This document shows positions 9,636 through 20,122 of a DNA stretch of 64,000 nt, one piece after another. The position numbers and the translations under genes were made by a program. The notes beneath the pieces are model-generated. The model was given only the letters and a program-made list of their open reading frames with translations. It was not told where the DNA came from and searched no databases. Location: positions 25,373,896 through 25,437,895 of the forward strand of contig NC_067206.1 in NCBI RefSeq assembly GCF_026262505.1, given 5' to 3'. This DNA is from Trichomonas vaginalis G3 (Eukaryota > Parabasalia > Trichomonadida > Trichomonadidae). The first letter of the stretch is position 1, and the number at the start of each line of letters is the position of its first letter.

Positions 9636-10517
9636 ATGCTTTCTAAATCCACACCTTCAAGTAATTTGAGTGGTGCAAGCACTAGCACTGGCACCGGAGG
9701 AGCTAAAACAGGATTGCTTGGAAGTGGTGGTGGTCTTTTTGGCAAAAAAAATCAACCAGCAAAACCACAAAATCCTATTATTAATAGGATTAATGCATTA
9801 AAGCAAGCATATGATACTAGCTCTTCTCAATGTAAATTTATTGCAATTGTTTATGATGCTGCAGGTCCATCAAACAAAAATAGTAAAGTTAATTTAGAAC
9901 CAGACATTAAACAAATAGCAGATGCATGCAATCCCGATCCAAAACTGTATGTTACATCTATAATTGTTGGATATGAAGGAATTACTTCTCGTGTCAATGT
10001 ACAGAAAGAAATGATCTCCAAAATGCAAGAAAAGCTTCAAAGTATGAAGAACAAGATCCAAGAATTAAATGATGATTTCAAATCTTTACTTTCAAACAGA
10101 ATTCAATCAATTACAGAAAAGAATAACGAAATTCAGCAAATGCTCATGTCTGTTTTAGAAAACACAGAAGTTAAGGCTCTTTCCGGCTTCCAACTATCTA
10201 GAGAAGAGCAAGAATTATTAGATGAACTTCAAAAGATGCAAGAAGAGGTCAACAAACCAAACCAATACATTGCCGCACTCAATACATTATCTCTGAAAGC
10301 TAAGCTCGTTCGGGATTCCTTAATTGTCCCGCCATCCTACAATTTGGATGCATCAACAATTCAAAAAGCAGAAACCGTTCTGAAAGCGAATAACACTGGA
10401 TTAGAATCAATTAGCAAATACATAAAAACCGTTGATCGACAACTCAAATTTATGGAAGCTGCAATGGCCGAACGCGATGGAACAGCTCCAGCAGTTGTAG
10501 AGTCTGAAGAAGAATAA
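9636..10517 (+). CDS. NUP54: Nucleoporin p54 (Nup57 in yeast)
   Basis: The gene encodes 293 residues. Nup54 is a central-channel component that forms a coiled-coil complex with Nup62 and Nup58. The N-terminus is Gly/Ser/Thr-rich with a GLFG motif (GGGLFGKK) near residue 30, a reduced FG region compared with animal and yeast proteins. The conserved Nup54 alpha/beta domain follows (INALKQAYDTSSSQCKFIAIVYDAAG, then an A-x-NPDP-x-x-Y segment and GYEGITSRVNVQ). Residues 140-290 are alpha-helical coiled coil. The start at 9636 was preferred to the in-frame ATG at 9582 because an initiator motif lies just before it; the skipped 18 residues are Cys/Phe-rich and unlike the family. Confidence 0.85.
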   Translation: MLSKSTPSSNLSGASTSTGTGGAKTGLLGSGGGLFGKKNQPAKPQNPIINRINALKQAYDTSSSQCKFIAIVYDAAGPSNKNSKVNLEPDIKQIADACNPDPKLYVTSIIVGYEGITSRVNVQKEMISKMQEKLQSMKNKIQELNDDFKSLLSNRIQSITEKNNEIQQMLMSVLENTEVKALSGFQLSREEQELLDELQKMQEEVNKPNQYIAALNTLSLKAKLVRDSLIVPPSYNLDASTIQKAETVLKANNTGLESISKYIKTVDRQLKFMEAAMAERDGTAPAVVESEEE

Positions 10518-10970
10518 TATTTTTGTAAATTTGGTATAATAAACTATAGAGGAATTATTTTTTTTAATTTATTTTTCTTTTTTTCTCTAAATGCTAATGA
10601 CGATAATTCTGATGCTAGCTACAAGTATCATTCAGCTAGTTTAGAGCTTTGAAACTCTGAATATTTTTATAATCTCAAATTATATTGGAATTCATACTAT
10701 TAATAGAGCAATATGAACTAAAATATGCAAAGATTCGTATGTTTTATTCACAGTATTCTGAATTAATTTGATTTTCAAAAATTTCAATAAAAAATAATAA
10801 CATTATTTATATAAATTTCTTTATATAAATCCTTGTGTTAGAGATCTTTAACAATGAAAATGATCTGATTATCTAATAATATTAATATTAATTTTTGATG
10901 AAAAAAATTAATAATAAAGTAAGTTTAAATCAAATATAAATTCTTTATTATAGTAACACTGTATAAAAAA
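10518..10970. other. Convergent intergenic region, NUP54 / TFB2
   Basis: AT-rich sequence between two 3' ends. Nothing is recognised apart from A/T runs suitable for polyadenylation in both directions. Confidence 0.45.
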
Positions 10971-12353
10971 TTATATATATCCGCCATTTTCGGAATTATT
11001 TTGAATCATATCAAGATAAGGTTTGTAACTCTGTTCAATTGAGCTCAGAGTTATGACAATCCAGTAATGGCTCTCCTTCTTTTCAGCGGGACCGTATACA
11101 TATCCAGCCAATTGCTTTGCACATTGTGCGGCCAAATTTGCATCATTTGGATTGGTATACTGCCTCATGATGCACTCATGAGTGACTGTGAGCCTCTCTC
11201 TTTGGTCTCTCCATACGTAAAACTGCTTCATAACGGCAGACGGAATTTGGCCGGATCCAATTTTGTGGGAAAGATTGGATTTGAGGAATCCAATGATATC
11301 ATCAAGTGTAGTACCTTGGTTTAAGGCTTCTCTGAAGCTGTTAGGAGAAATGAAAGCTGATGCAAAACCTGGAAATTCGTAAGTTACGTTTGCGAACTTT
11401 TTAAGAAGAGCTGTATGTAATGGACTCTTTGGAAATGCTGTAATCTTGAAGTTTGTATCGATAAGCATCCATCCTTCCGTTTGAAAAATGTTGGATTTGC
11501 CAAAGAAGTTTAGAATTGATTTTGTTGGATAGAAGTAATCTCCATCGATGTAAACAAGCCCGATAGTCTTGAATGGACTCAGAAGTTCTTTCTGAGTTGG
11601 CGTCAAACTCGTAATTGGATATCCTTTCGATAATTCCATGGAACCTATTTTTAGAAGGAATCTGAGTGAGCTGTGCAAATCCTTGGTGAATTTGAGATAG
11701 CATTTAACAATTCTCCAAATTTGCTCCTTTGGAGACAAAAGTAAAAATCTGTGACCTTTTGGACAAAGATTTCCTCCAAATTCCATGAGCTTGGCATCTG
11801 ATAAGATCTTCTTTGCTTCATTATCGATGTTGTCGCGTAATTTCAACATAAAACTTAAAATAGATTCTAATTGATAGTTTGAGAAGTCATCAAGGATTTT
11901 TTCATCGATTGTTGGGAACTTTGATTGGTCTAGTTCATCAAATGGAACGAAATTTTCATCTGGTTGGTCATCTGGAGCAAATGGATTTTTCTGGCGTACA
12001 AATGCTTTTTTATCTTCAACATATGTACCAAGTAAAACTTCACGAACTCTTTTGTTAATAATAATCGAGCTGTTATAGCTGTTTTCTGAGATAGTGTCTG
12101 TTACAATGTAAACTAAATGTGCTTTAATTAATTTTTTAATTGCATTTATTAAGTCGTTTGATTTTGACTTGGGTGACCATTTTTCTACTTCAGATCGTGG
12201 AAATCCGCGCTCAATATAAAGAAGTCTAAAAAGAATTTGTTGAGATAATGGAGGAAGCAATCTAATATACGTTCTGCATGCATCCTGGTCAGAAATGAGA
12301 TTGATTACAAAATCTTCTGGCTGCTTGCGAATATATTTAAATAGTTCTTCCAT
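10971..12353 (-). CDS. GTF2H4: TFIIH subunit p52 (TFB2)
   Basis: The gene encodes 460 residues, close to the family norm (human p52 has 462). p52/Tfb2 is a core TFIIH subunit that anchors and stimulates the XPB helicase in transcription initiation and nucleotide excision repair. The N-terminal winged-helix signature is clear (ACRTYIRLLPPLSQQILFRL), followed by a second one (VREVLLGTYV). The middle has the FLLLSPKEQIWRIVKCYL segment matching the family's LLL-x(5)-Q-W motif. The later domain has YPTKSILNFF, the TNFKITAFPKSPLHTALLKKF stretch matching the human TNYRVYAYTES segment, and FRxAL-x-x-G-x-x-x-D-x-I-x-FL. A reversed GTGAC/A-run motif lies about 20 bases upstream of the ATG. Confidence 0.92.
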   Translation of the reverse strand: MEELFKYIRKQPEDFVINLISDQDACRTYIRLLPPLSQQILFRLLYIERGFPRSEVEKWSPKSKSNDLINAIKKLIKAHLVYIVTDTISENSYNSSIIINKRVREVLLGTYVEDKKAFVRQKNPFAPDDQPDENFVPFDELDQSKFPTIDEKILDDFSNYQLESILSFMLKLRDNIDNEAKKILSDAKLMEFGGNLCPKGHRFLLLSPKEQIWRIVKCYLKFTKDLHSSLRFLLKIGSMELSKGYPITSLTPTQKELLSPFKTIGLVYIDGDYFYPTKSILNFFGKSNIFQTEGWMLIDTNFKITAFPKSPLHTALLKKFANVTYEFPGFASAFISPNSFREALNQGTTLDDIIGFLKSNLSHKIGSGQIPSAVMKQFYVWRDQRERLTVTHECIMRQYTNPNDANLAAQCAKQLAGYVYGPAEKKESHYWIVITLSSIEQSYKPYLDMIQNNSENGGYI

Positions 12354-12999
12354 CTAAAAAAAAAATATTGTCACTTTTTATTTTGCTTTAGTCAGAAAAA
12401 AAAAAGAATGATGTTGCACAATATGTAGTAGTTTCGAACATAGACATCGCATACTTTTTGAGATTGCTTGAAAAAGTTATGGTGAAGGCACTCACCTCTT
12501 TCTGATATTCTCTCAACTCTTTTGACACATAAGCTTTTTATCCCATTCTTCTAAGGTCATTATAAATCATTATATAGTACCTAATACGGCTGTTATACTT
12601 TTCTGCTATTAAAACAAAGATATTTTGATTTTTCGAAAGCATCTCAAAAAGTGGTAAGTTCACTATTAATTCAATTTGCCTTCTGATTGGATTGATGAAA
12701 TAAACTCACCACCTCCAGCCAATGGGAATACAAGATTATGAGGTACATCCTCCTTGACTTTTTCACCAGAACTGGCCATTATTCTGTATATATATGTCAT
12801 TCATTCAAAAATTTCAATATTGTTTTGACTTTTTGAAGGGTCTCTCTCAATTCACTCATAGGTTATTGCACAGATTACAGGGATCAAAAAGTCGCAATAT
12901 GAGGTTCGTAAAAAAAACAGACCATATTGTCCAATTGAAAGTTTCTTATCAAATTGAATTTGCGGTTTTAGGCAACCACTTTCCTCAAAATTTTTATTC
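12354..12999. other. Intergenic region, TFB2 / BspA-like pseudogene
   Basis: About 650 AT-rich bases. A 37-codon minus-strand ORF (12666-12779, MASSGEKVKEDVPHNLVFPL) is the only peptide-like stretch, and I could not support it as a gene. Confidence 0.4.
12370..12379 (-). promoter_or_regulatory. GTGAC/A-run motif upstream of TFB2
   Basis: The sense strand reads TAAAAAGTGAC, about 20 bases before the TFB2 ATG. Confidence 0.35.
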
Positions 13000-14753
13000 A
13001 TGCTGAGCCTTTTCTACGCATTCTGTTTATCGTTGAAAATATCAATCAATGATATCGAATATGAAGGTTCTTCTCTTGATGATATACTAAATAATAATCG
13101 AATCGAGAAGAATTCAGTAAAAACTATCCATGTTTTATCTGGTGATTTTGACATGAAAGGATTTACATCGAAAGAATACTTAAATCTTATATCATTTGAA
13201 CTCGAAAATGGCTGCTATAGCGGTCTAATTTCAAACGATAATTTTGGATACTCTGATTCTCTTAAAATTATCAGAATATACAGTGAAATAACAACAGAAA
13301 ATAGATTCCTATCAAATTGCACTAACATTGAAGAAATCTGTTTCACTAACTTAAAAAATGAGACTGTTAATACAGACTATGCATCATCAAATATTCAAAA
13401 TGTTACATTGATTGGTCCAACAACAATTGACAATTATGCATTTAAAAACTGCAGTAAACTTATATCAGTTTCAATTCCAAATGCTATATCGATGGGTTAT
13501 GACGCTTTTACTTATTGTGAATCTCTCAAGAATGTGAATATGCCTCAAGTTAAAATTATAAAAGGTTCTGGATTTAGTCATTGCATAGTTCTCGAAACAA
13601 TTAATATTGAAGAAGTAATAACACTTGATTACTTAGTTTTCGAAAAATGCAGTTCACTCAAGAGCATTCATATGCCACATATCTTCCTCCATCTGCGTTT
13701 TTTGAATGTTCATCTCTTGAAACAATTAGGTTCGAAAATGTCACAACAATTGATGAAAATGCATTTATATATTGTAAATCTCTCAAAGATGTATATATTC
13801 CGCATCTCATAAATATAAGTTACAGCGCGTTTCAAAATTGCTCATCGCTTGAAACAATCGATTTAGAAGAAGTCACAACAATTAGTGATAATGCCTTTGA
13901 AAATTGTGTATCTCTTAAATATATAAATATTCCACATCTTATAAACGTTAGTGAATCTACATTCTCTCATTGTGTAAAACTTGAAACCGTAAGCTTACAG
14001 GAAACTATGGCCATCGGAACCGAGGGATTTTCCCATTGCGAATCTTTGAAAAGTATTAATATTCCTCATCTCAAATTTATTGATTATGGTGATTTTTATG
14101 ACTGTTCAGCAATTAAAACAATCGAATTTAAAGAATTAGCTTATCTAGGGAAGTTCGCTTTCAGTGGTTGCGTGTCACTAGAGAATGTTCAACTAAATTC
14201 GTTAGAGATTATATCAGGAGATTGTTTCTCTGATTGCATGGGGTTGTCTAACCTTAATCCATCATCTGTAAAAGAAATTAGAGGTGACAATGTGTTTAGA
14301 AATTGTATCAATTTAAATACTTTGATATTAACAGGCTTGGAATTTGTTAATTCACATTTTGATAATATATTTTTCTTATGCGATAATCTCGAACATATTT
14401 ACTTTGGAAATATGCCACCTAATAGATTTAGTTCTGAAATTTCATTTAAAGATGTGGAAATTCATGTTCCATCCTATGACTCATGGAAAAACTATATTCC
14501 TCAATCTGAAAAAATATCACAAAACCACTATAAATGGTATGATTACGAATTTTCATACCCTCCTGATCCACCATCTAATACACCCGAGCCAAATTCCAAC
14601 CCACCTAATCAACATAGCAAGATATTAACTGTGATCATTATTGTTGCAATTATTGTGATTATCATTACAATAATTTCAGTAATTCTGCTTACCAAAAAGA
14701 GTAGGAAAGAAGAACTTCTCAGTTCACAGTCACTTTTAACCAAAACTGAATGA
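13000..14753 (+). pseudogene. BspA-like LRR membrane protein, one frameshift
   Basis: Two overlapping ORFs (13000-13812 and 13647-14753) form one BspA-like gene broken by a single frame change near 13685. Repeats of about 23 residues of the Treponema-pallidum LRR type run through both halves (for example AFQNCSSLETIDLEEVTTIS). The N-terminus (MLSLFYAFCLSLKI) resembles a signal peptide. Near the end are a Pro/Asn-rich stalk (PPDPPSNTPEPNSNPP), one strong membrane segment (VIIIVAIIVIIITIISVILL) and a short basic/polar tail, the layout of trichomonad BspA-like proteins with a cytoplasmic tail. Such proteins are thought to contact host cells or bacteria. The frame change falls between two repeats that align well, so it could be a recent mutation or a sequence error. 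Confidence 0.8.
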
Positions 14754-15409
14754 ATGAGCTTTTTATTGTTTATTCTAGAGTCAAAAAAAGAAAAATGAAA
14801 TCTTGAGCAAGATTAATGACTACTCGCTTTCATCTTCATTTTTGAATTCAATCTATAAGCCCAAAAAGGCACAATTTTGAATTTGTTGAGTTGAATTTTG
14901 AGATATATCTGTATTTGTGAAGTTAAATGAATATTACATTTATATAAGCTATTTATATATATGGTATTCGTTGTCAATCGAAAGATAATAATTGAAATAC
15001 ATAAATTATTCTCAGATAAAATCTATATAATATTAGCAGAATCCACATTCATATCATGCGTAATTCATATTCTGTATTAATTATTCTGTAAATGGCTTAA
15101 GTAATATTGTATGACATCAATCTAAAGTAAATATAATACTTATCTGATTTATTTTTGTTTTTTCCATAAGCTTTCAAGATAGATATTGAGATATAGTACT
15201 GAATTTAAAAGTGTTTGCAATGGATAATTAACTTCCAAAATAGATAAAATTTAAACTATGTAATAAAAATTTACACAAACACAAATCAAGCAAAAATGAT
15301 TAAAATATTGATCTTTATAATTTATCCCAAACAATATTTAGATCTAAAAGAATGATTTAAAAATAAACATCTATAAATTTATTGAAAATATAAACAAAAT
15401 AAATATAAA
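14754..15409. other. Convergent intergenic region
   Basis: About 650 bases of A/T-rich sequence between two 3' ends. No gene, repeat or motif is recognised. Confidence 0.45.
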
Positions 15410-18178
15410 TTATTGACCAGTTAATGAAGCAATTTCTATCAACAATTCCGGAGAACAGAACTTTGATAAATCGACATCCTCTGACATTCCTTTCTTCCTT
15501 CTTGTCTTGAGCACGAAATCTCTTCCCAAGTAAGAAAGAGGTGCTGGTCTCAAAGGCATCAAAGAAACAGAGTTGTCGAGAGGATTTGATTCAACAATTC
15601 TCCATTCACTGAACCAAGAAAGAACGTAAGCATTTCCATTTGTTCTTGCTCTGATATCCACTTCCATACCAAACATATCAATTAAAGGAACATCAGCTTT
15701 AATAATTATATAAGGAGTTCCATCCAAAACTTCATCTTTTCCTTGTATTTTTCCTCTTCTTTTTTCTAAAATTGTCATTGCGATTTCTCTTTCTGCTTCT
15801 CCACTTATATATATTTCGCAATGATAGTATGGCTCCATGAGTCTTGGTGTTGCTGCAAGCATCGATGCATAAACAGCCTTTCTAAGCGCTGGGAAGATCT
15901 TCACCATTGGAATTCTCGCGTTTTCTTCGCAATTCAATGAACAAAGTTTAAACAAAACTCCGCGAATTGGTTCTTCGCAAAGAGGTCCTTCGCTTGATGA
16001 CCAAAGGAAACCACTAACTAATAATGGCTTTATCTGGTCAAGAACTTTGGAAGTTCCGAGTGTTTCGTCAACCAAAATATTTGGTCCTCTAATTTTGTCA
16101 GGTCCAAAAGAGATGACGTTTTCACTTTGATATTCAGACCATCCATTATTTTGTAGTTTCTTACTTGTGTCGTCAACCAATGCTCCATTTGTTAGATCAT
16201 ACATTACATTAGTTGTTAAAGGTTCCGCTGTAAGTCCGATCGAAGAAGATTCGTCAATTGGTGACTCACAAATTGTGACACTTTTATGATTAACTGTTTC
16301 ACAAAATGAGACGAAAGGATCGGAAACTTTGACTTCTATTGACGCGAAACAGTTTCTTACATCATTTAAGACACAATCAAGGAACAATTCACCAGGTCCC
16401 GATATCGATGGCTCGATTTGCAACCCGAAATAAACTAATCTCGCAACAGTTAAGCTTCTAACCATTTCTTGATGGTCGTTCTGGTTCAAGGCCTCGACAG
16501 AGACCTTCATGAGACTCTCTGGTACGTGTATTGGTGTAAGACCAGACTCCATAAGCTCGGTAAGTGTGCAGACCCCTTCTAATTCTGGTGTAATCCCCTC
16601 AATTAAAACAATCATTCCCTGAGTTGCTTCTGGACAAGGAGTTGCGTATCTTGTGTGGGAGATAAAGGTCTCTCCTATTGTTACGTTCTGTACTTTGGTC
16701 CTGTCGTCATCGAATTTCTGTCCTAAGGCGTATAATTTTTGTCCTGGTTCCAAATTTCCTTTGAAAACTCTGGCATAAGCTCTGATGACTGTTCCTGTGG
16801 AATCTGTACTGAACTTTGCTACTCTGGCAACAATCTGAGCATTGCCAAACGATCTGTCAACAGGAGAAGGAAGATGAACCGAAATTGAATGAATTAAAGA
16901 TGAAAATGTGCCAAAAATCCTCGAAAGAGCAATTCTAAGAAGAGGAATCGTGTTCATTTGTTTTTCTTTAGCGGAAAGTTTGATTTTAAGTGTTTTCGAC
17001 CAAACATCTGGTTCTTCCGAAATTACTTCGCAAAATGCTTTGTAAAGTGGTCCTAAAATGTAGTATTCGAATGGATGAGGAAGATCATCGGGATCTACAT
17101 CACTAGGAAGTGCATTTTCATGCCAGATTTCGGTTGTTTGGGGATTTACTTTAAATTTACCCCACATTCTATGGGAAAATGCTTCGGCTTGCGGTTTGCG
17201 CATGTACATGAGGCCAATAGAGTAGCATGTAAAGCAGAGATTGTACTGGGAAGCTGTGAAAATGACGTTATTCAAATCTGGAGAAATTTTTTGTTTTGAA
17301 CCATGAATTTTTAGGGTTTGGTTGACTTTTTCTACGATAAGATTGATCTTTCTCTGCATAAGATCTGGAGAATACTTTGCTTCAAGTATTGCTCGATCAA
17401 TTTTCGTAATAACTAAGATTATTGGAAGATTTCTCGAAATTACAAGCTCCAAAAGTCGTTTTCCGCAGCCAATTAAGCCTTCCATTATGTCCACACAGAA
17501 AGCAACACCGTCAGCCATGTCCAAGCCGCATTCTACCTGTCCAATAAAATCTGGATGTCCTGGAGTGTCAATTAGGTTCAATGCGTATGATTTTCCGTCA
17601 AGATCTGGCTCTATAAGTGTCATTACTTCTGTTGTGATTGATAATTGTCTACGCTTCTCTAAATAAAGACGATCTGTCCATGCGAGTCTGTCAAGTCTTC
17701 TGCCTTCGCCTACAACTTGGTTTGTAATATCGTGTTTCGTTAATTCTTTTTCTACAATGTCTGGATGAGTTTCTTTGACTAGACAGTCGATTAATCCAGT
17801 TTTTCCATGGCCAAGAGCACCAACGAAGGCAACATTTCTAATTGAGGCTGTATTTTTGAGTAGATCAATTAAAAACTCTGATGAATATGTTGTTTGAGGG
17901 ATTTCTGAAGGATTTAAATCTAATGAAATTTTTCTTTTTGTATCTGGTGCAATAATTGGCTTGGTATAGTCCTCCCTATCTTCGTCTTCATGTTTAACTT
18001 CTGTATATGGCTTGTAAACATCTTTTTCAGAAGGAAAATATTTTTTATCATCAGGAAGAACGTAATTTGAGGCCTGAGGATTAACAGGATCTGGTGCCTG
18101 ATCAACTTCGCTTTCATCTTCTGATGAATCAATATTTCCTATAGGATTTCCAAATTCATCAAAATTTCCAAAATTCAT
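15410..18178 (-). CDS. EFTUD2: U5 snRNP GTPase SNU114 / EFTUD2
   Basis: The gene encodes 922 residues (human 972, yeast 1008). This EF-2-like GTPase is part of the U5 snRNP and controls spliceosome activation and disassembly through Brr2. After an acidic N-terminal extension typical of Snu114 (about 100 residues), the G domain shows G1 GALGHGKTGL near residue 120, G3 DTPGHPDF near 205 and G4 TKID near 258. Domains II to V of the EF-2 fold follow, including an EPYYHCEIYISGEAE segment and a C-terminal motif ending in DVDLSKFC like metazoan EFTUD2. No intron is visible in the gene. It lies divergent from the coiled-coil gene at 18581. EF-2 itself is excluded by the acidic N-terminus and the lack of the diphthamide loop. 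Confidence 0.95.
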   Translation of the reverse strand: MNFGNFDEFGNPIGNIDSSEDESEVDQAPDPVNPQASNYVLPDDKKYFPSEKDVYKPYTEVKHEDEDREDYTKPIIAPDTKRKISLDLNPSEIPQTTYSSEFLIDLLKNTASIRNVAFVGALGHGKTGLIDCLVKETHPDIVEKELTKHDITNQVVGEGRRLDRLAWTDRLYLEKRRQLSITTEVMTLIEPDLDGKSYALNLIDTPGHPDFIGQVECGLDMADGVAFCVDIMEGLIGCGKRLLELVISRNLPIILVITKIDRAILEAKYSPDLMQRKINLIVEKVNQTLKIHGSKQKISPDLNNVIFTASQYNLCFTCYSIGLMYMRKPQAEAFSHRMWGKFKVNPQTTEIWHENALPSDVDPDDLPHPFEYYILGPLYKAFCEVISEEPDVWSKTLKIKLSAKEKQMNTIPLLRIALSRIFGTFSSLIHSISVHLPSPVDRSFGNAQIVARVAKFSTDSTGTVIRAYARVFKGNLEPGQKLYALGQKFDDDRTKVQNVTIGETFISHTRYATPCPEATQGMIVLIEGITPELEGVCTLTELMESGLTPIHVPESLMKVSVEALNQNDHQEMVRSLTVARLVYFGLQIEPSISGPGELFLDCVLNDVRNCFASIEVKVSDPFVSFCETVNHKSVTICESPIDESSSIGLTAEPLTTNVMYDLTNGALVDDTSKKLQNNGWSEYQSENVISFGPDKIRGPNILVDETLGTSKVLDQIKPLLVSGFLWSSSEGPLCEEPIRGVLFKLCSLNCEENARIPMVKIFPALRKAVYASMLAATPRLMEPYYHCEIYISGEAEREIAMTILEKRRGKIQGKDEVLDGTPYIIIKADVPLIDMFGMEVDIRARTNGNAYVLSWFSEWRIVESNPLDNSVSLMPLRPAPLSYLGRDFVLKTRRKKGMSEDVDLSKFCSPELLIEIASLTGQ

Positions 18179-18580
18179 AATATGATTTGATCTGTATTTC
18201 TTTTATCAGAAACATTATTCTTATTGTATTTGCTCTGATATGAATACATATTTGTCCTATAACTATCCATATTGGCAAATTTCTTGTTAATTCTCCAATA
18301 TGTAAGGGATTGGTTGGATGGTGTCATTAGCTTAGTTGCAACATTCCCTTCATAAATTCCATCACTCTATACTTATTCTAATTGGCATAGATATTCAATA
18401 ATTTTATTTCTCTTATATATTGAGAGAAAAGCCTCATAACGTAGTCCATACAAGAAAATAACTGCGATTATTAATTGATCAAAGATGGAATAAATTAGTT
18501 GATCAAAATGATTTTTATGTGAAGGGTTATTGGCGTGATGCGCCAACAGACACATAAAAATTTCCTCAGAAATTCTGAAA
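18179..18580. other. Divergent intergenic region
   Basis: About 400 AT-rich bases between divergent genes. A short hairpin (TTGGCG/CGCCAA) lies near 18530-18546; a similar one recurs near 42131. Nothing else is recognised. Confidence 0.45.
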
Positions 18581-19846
18581 ATGTCGAAAGCCGAATTAGC
18601 ACAATTAGAAAGAACAATTCAACGAAAGCAGGCTGAGCTCGACCAATTAGAAGACCAAATTATTAATGGAAAGCAAGATAAAGAAGCTAATTCAGAAGAA
18701 ATGAAGCGTTTTAATAGATTACAGAAAATGCTTGATAAATACAGAAAATTTTTGTTTGGAGAACTTAACAACGTCAACATAAATCCAACCGGAAATCTTG
18801 ATGATCTTACTTCGAAAGTTTTAGCAAAATATAATAACGCAATTGCTCGTAAAGAAGCTGAACTTGATAAATCGATAGATGAATATAACAAAACTGTCAG
18901 AGATATTAAGGATTTAAGGAAAAAACTTGCAAGTCTCCAAGATTCAGCCAACGAAGAAAAATCAAAGAGGGATGAAGCAAAAAGAGCAAAACTGCAAGCA
19001 ATCAAAGATTATAAGAATCAAATTTCGGAAATTAAAGATAAGGTTTTACAATCAAAATTGGAATTTCAAAAATTGAAATTCCCAACAATGGAATTTCAAG
19101 CTCTCCTCAAAGGAGTTCGCCAGAACCTAGGCAAAGCACAACCAAATCTAAAGTCATTCCAAGATCAAATCGATGATCATTGGGAAAAGGAAGACGATCT
19201 CGAAAAACAATGTGACGATTACATCGCTAAAATGGAGAATAAAATAAATCAGCTCACCGATCAAATAAAGCAGACAAAAACTGACATTGAAAAAGCAAAA
19301 GCTGCTCAAAACAAATTTAACACAGAACAAACTGAAGCTGCAAAGATTAGAAATGAAGTTGCTCAGATTAAACAAAATCAGAAACAATTTTTCTCCAAGT
19401 TTAATAATGAAATCTCAGCACGTAAGTTAAATTGGGGAATGAAGATTGACAACGTCGATAAGACATTATTTAACTTAATTGGAAATCAAATGCAGGTCAG
19501 TGTTTCTGAATTATCAGCAAGTAATCAAAAATTACTTGACAAGAAGGATCTTATCCAACCAGTACGCCAAGTTGTCGCCTCTGATATAAAGCCAAGCGTT
19601 ATCCCAGTTCCTCCTGCAGGTATTAAAAAATACATTGAAATGCGAAACGAAGCAACGAAGTTGTGCTCTGATAAACAGGAAATTAAGTATTTCCTTTACG
19701 GACTTGATAGACTTATACAGATTTACAAGCAGAAAAAGAAACAAAGAGACGATTCGAAGGCAAAATACGAAAAAGACCAAGTTACATTCGAAACAAACTA
19801 TCTGGCACAAGTTACCATTGCACGTAGAGGTAAGGTTAGATTTTAA
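18581..19846 (+). CDS. Coiled-coil protein, unknown function
   Basis: The gene encodes 421 residues. Heptad-rich coiled coil covers about residues 1-55, 85-160 and 195-275, with high Lys, Glu and Gln. A non-coiled stretch with prolines follows (DIKPSVIPVPPAGIKKYIEM, residues 335-355), then a final helical part with a basic end (ARRGKVRF). There is no signal peptide, membrane segment or enzyme motif. It may be a cytoskeletal or flagellar component, given how common such proteins are in trichomonads; this is only a guess. The first ATG is used. Confidence 0.75.
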   Translation: MSKAELAQLERTIQRKQAELDQLEDQIINGKQDKEANSEEMKRFNRLQKMLDKYRKFLFGELNNVNINPTGNLDDLTSKVLAKYNNAIARKEAELDKSIDEYNKTVRDIKDLRKKLASLQDSANEEKSKRDEAKRAKLQAIKDYKNQISEIKDKVLQSKLEFQKLKFPTMEFQALLKGVRQNLGKAQPNLKSFQDQIDDHWEKEDDLEKQCDDYIAKMENKINQLTDQIKQTKTDIEKAKAAQNKFNTEQTEAAKIRNEVAQIKQNQKQFFSKFNNEISARKLNWGMKIDNVDKTLFNLIGNQMQVSVSELSASNQKLLDKKDLIQPVRQVVASDIKPSVIPVPPAGIKKYIEMRNEATKLCSDKQEIKYFLYGLDRLIQIYKQKKKQRDDSKAKYEKDQVTFETNYLAQVTIARRGKVRF

Positions 19847-20122
19847 ATTTATAACTAAAAAATCATCTGTTCTTTTGTTAAAATTCTTTTGTTTTTAATA
19901 ATGTTCAACGCAATCTTATCTAAATACCACAATTAAATTTGTTATTTTGAGATTTTATTATAAAATCATTATCTTCCTTGATCTATTTGAAATCTCTTTC
20001 ATCTTTATTAGCATTTTTTCTTTCAGCATATACCGTGGTAGATTGAGATGGGTATTGCAATAAAATTAAAATAAAATTAAAAAATACTAATATTTACAAA
20101 CAAAAATGGAACTGAAAATAAC

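Noticed and set aside
12666-12779. 37-codon minus-strand ORF starting MASSGEKVKEDV
   Set aside because: Too short, with no recognised family, initiator or intron signal; it could be the first exon of an unusual gene, but nothing supports that.
12794-13006. 70-codon plus-strand ORF before the BspA-like pseudogene
   Set aside because: No domain, and its frame does not join the following gene.
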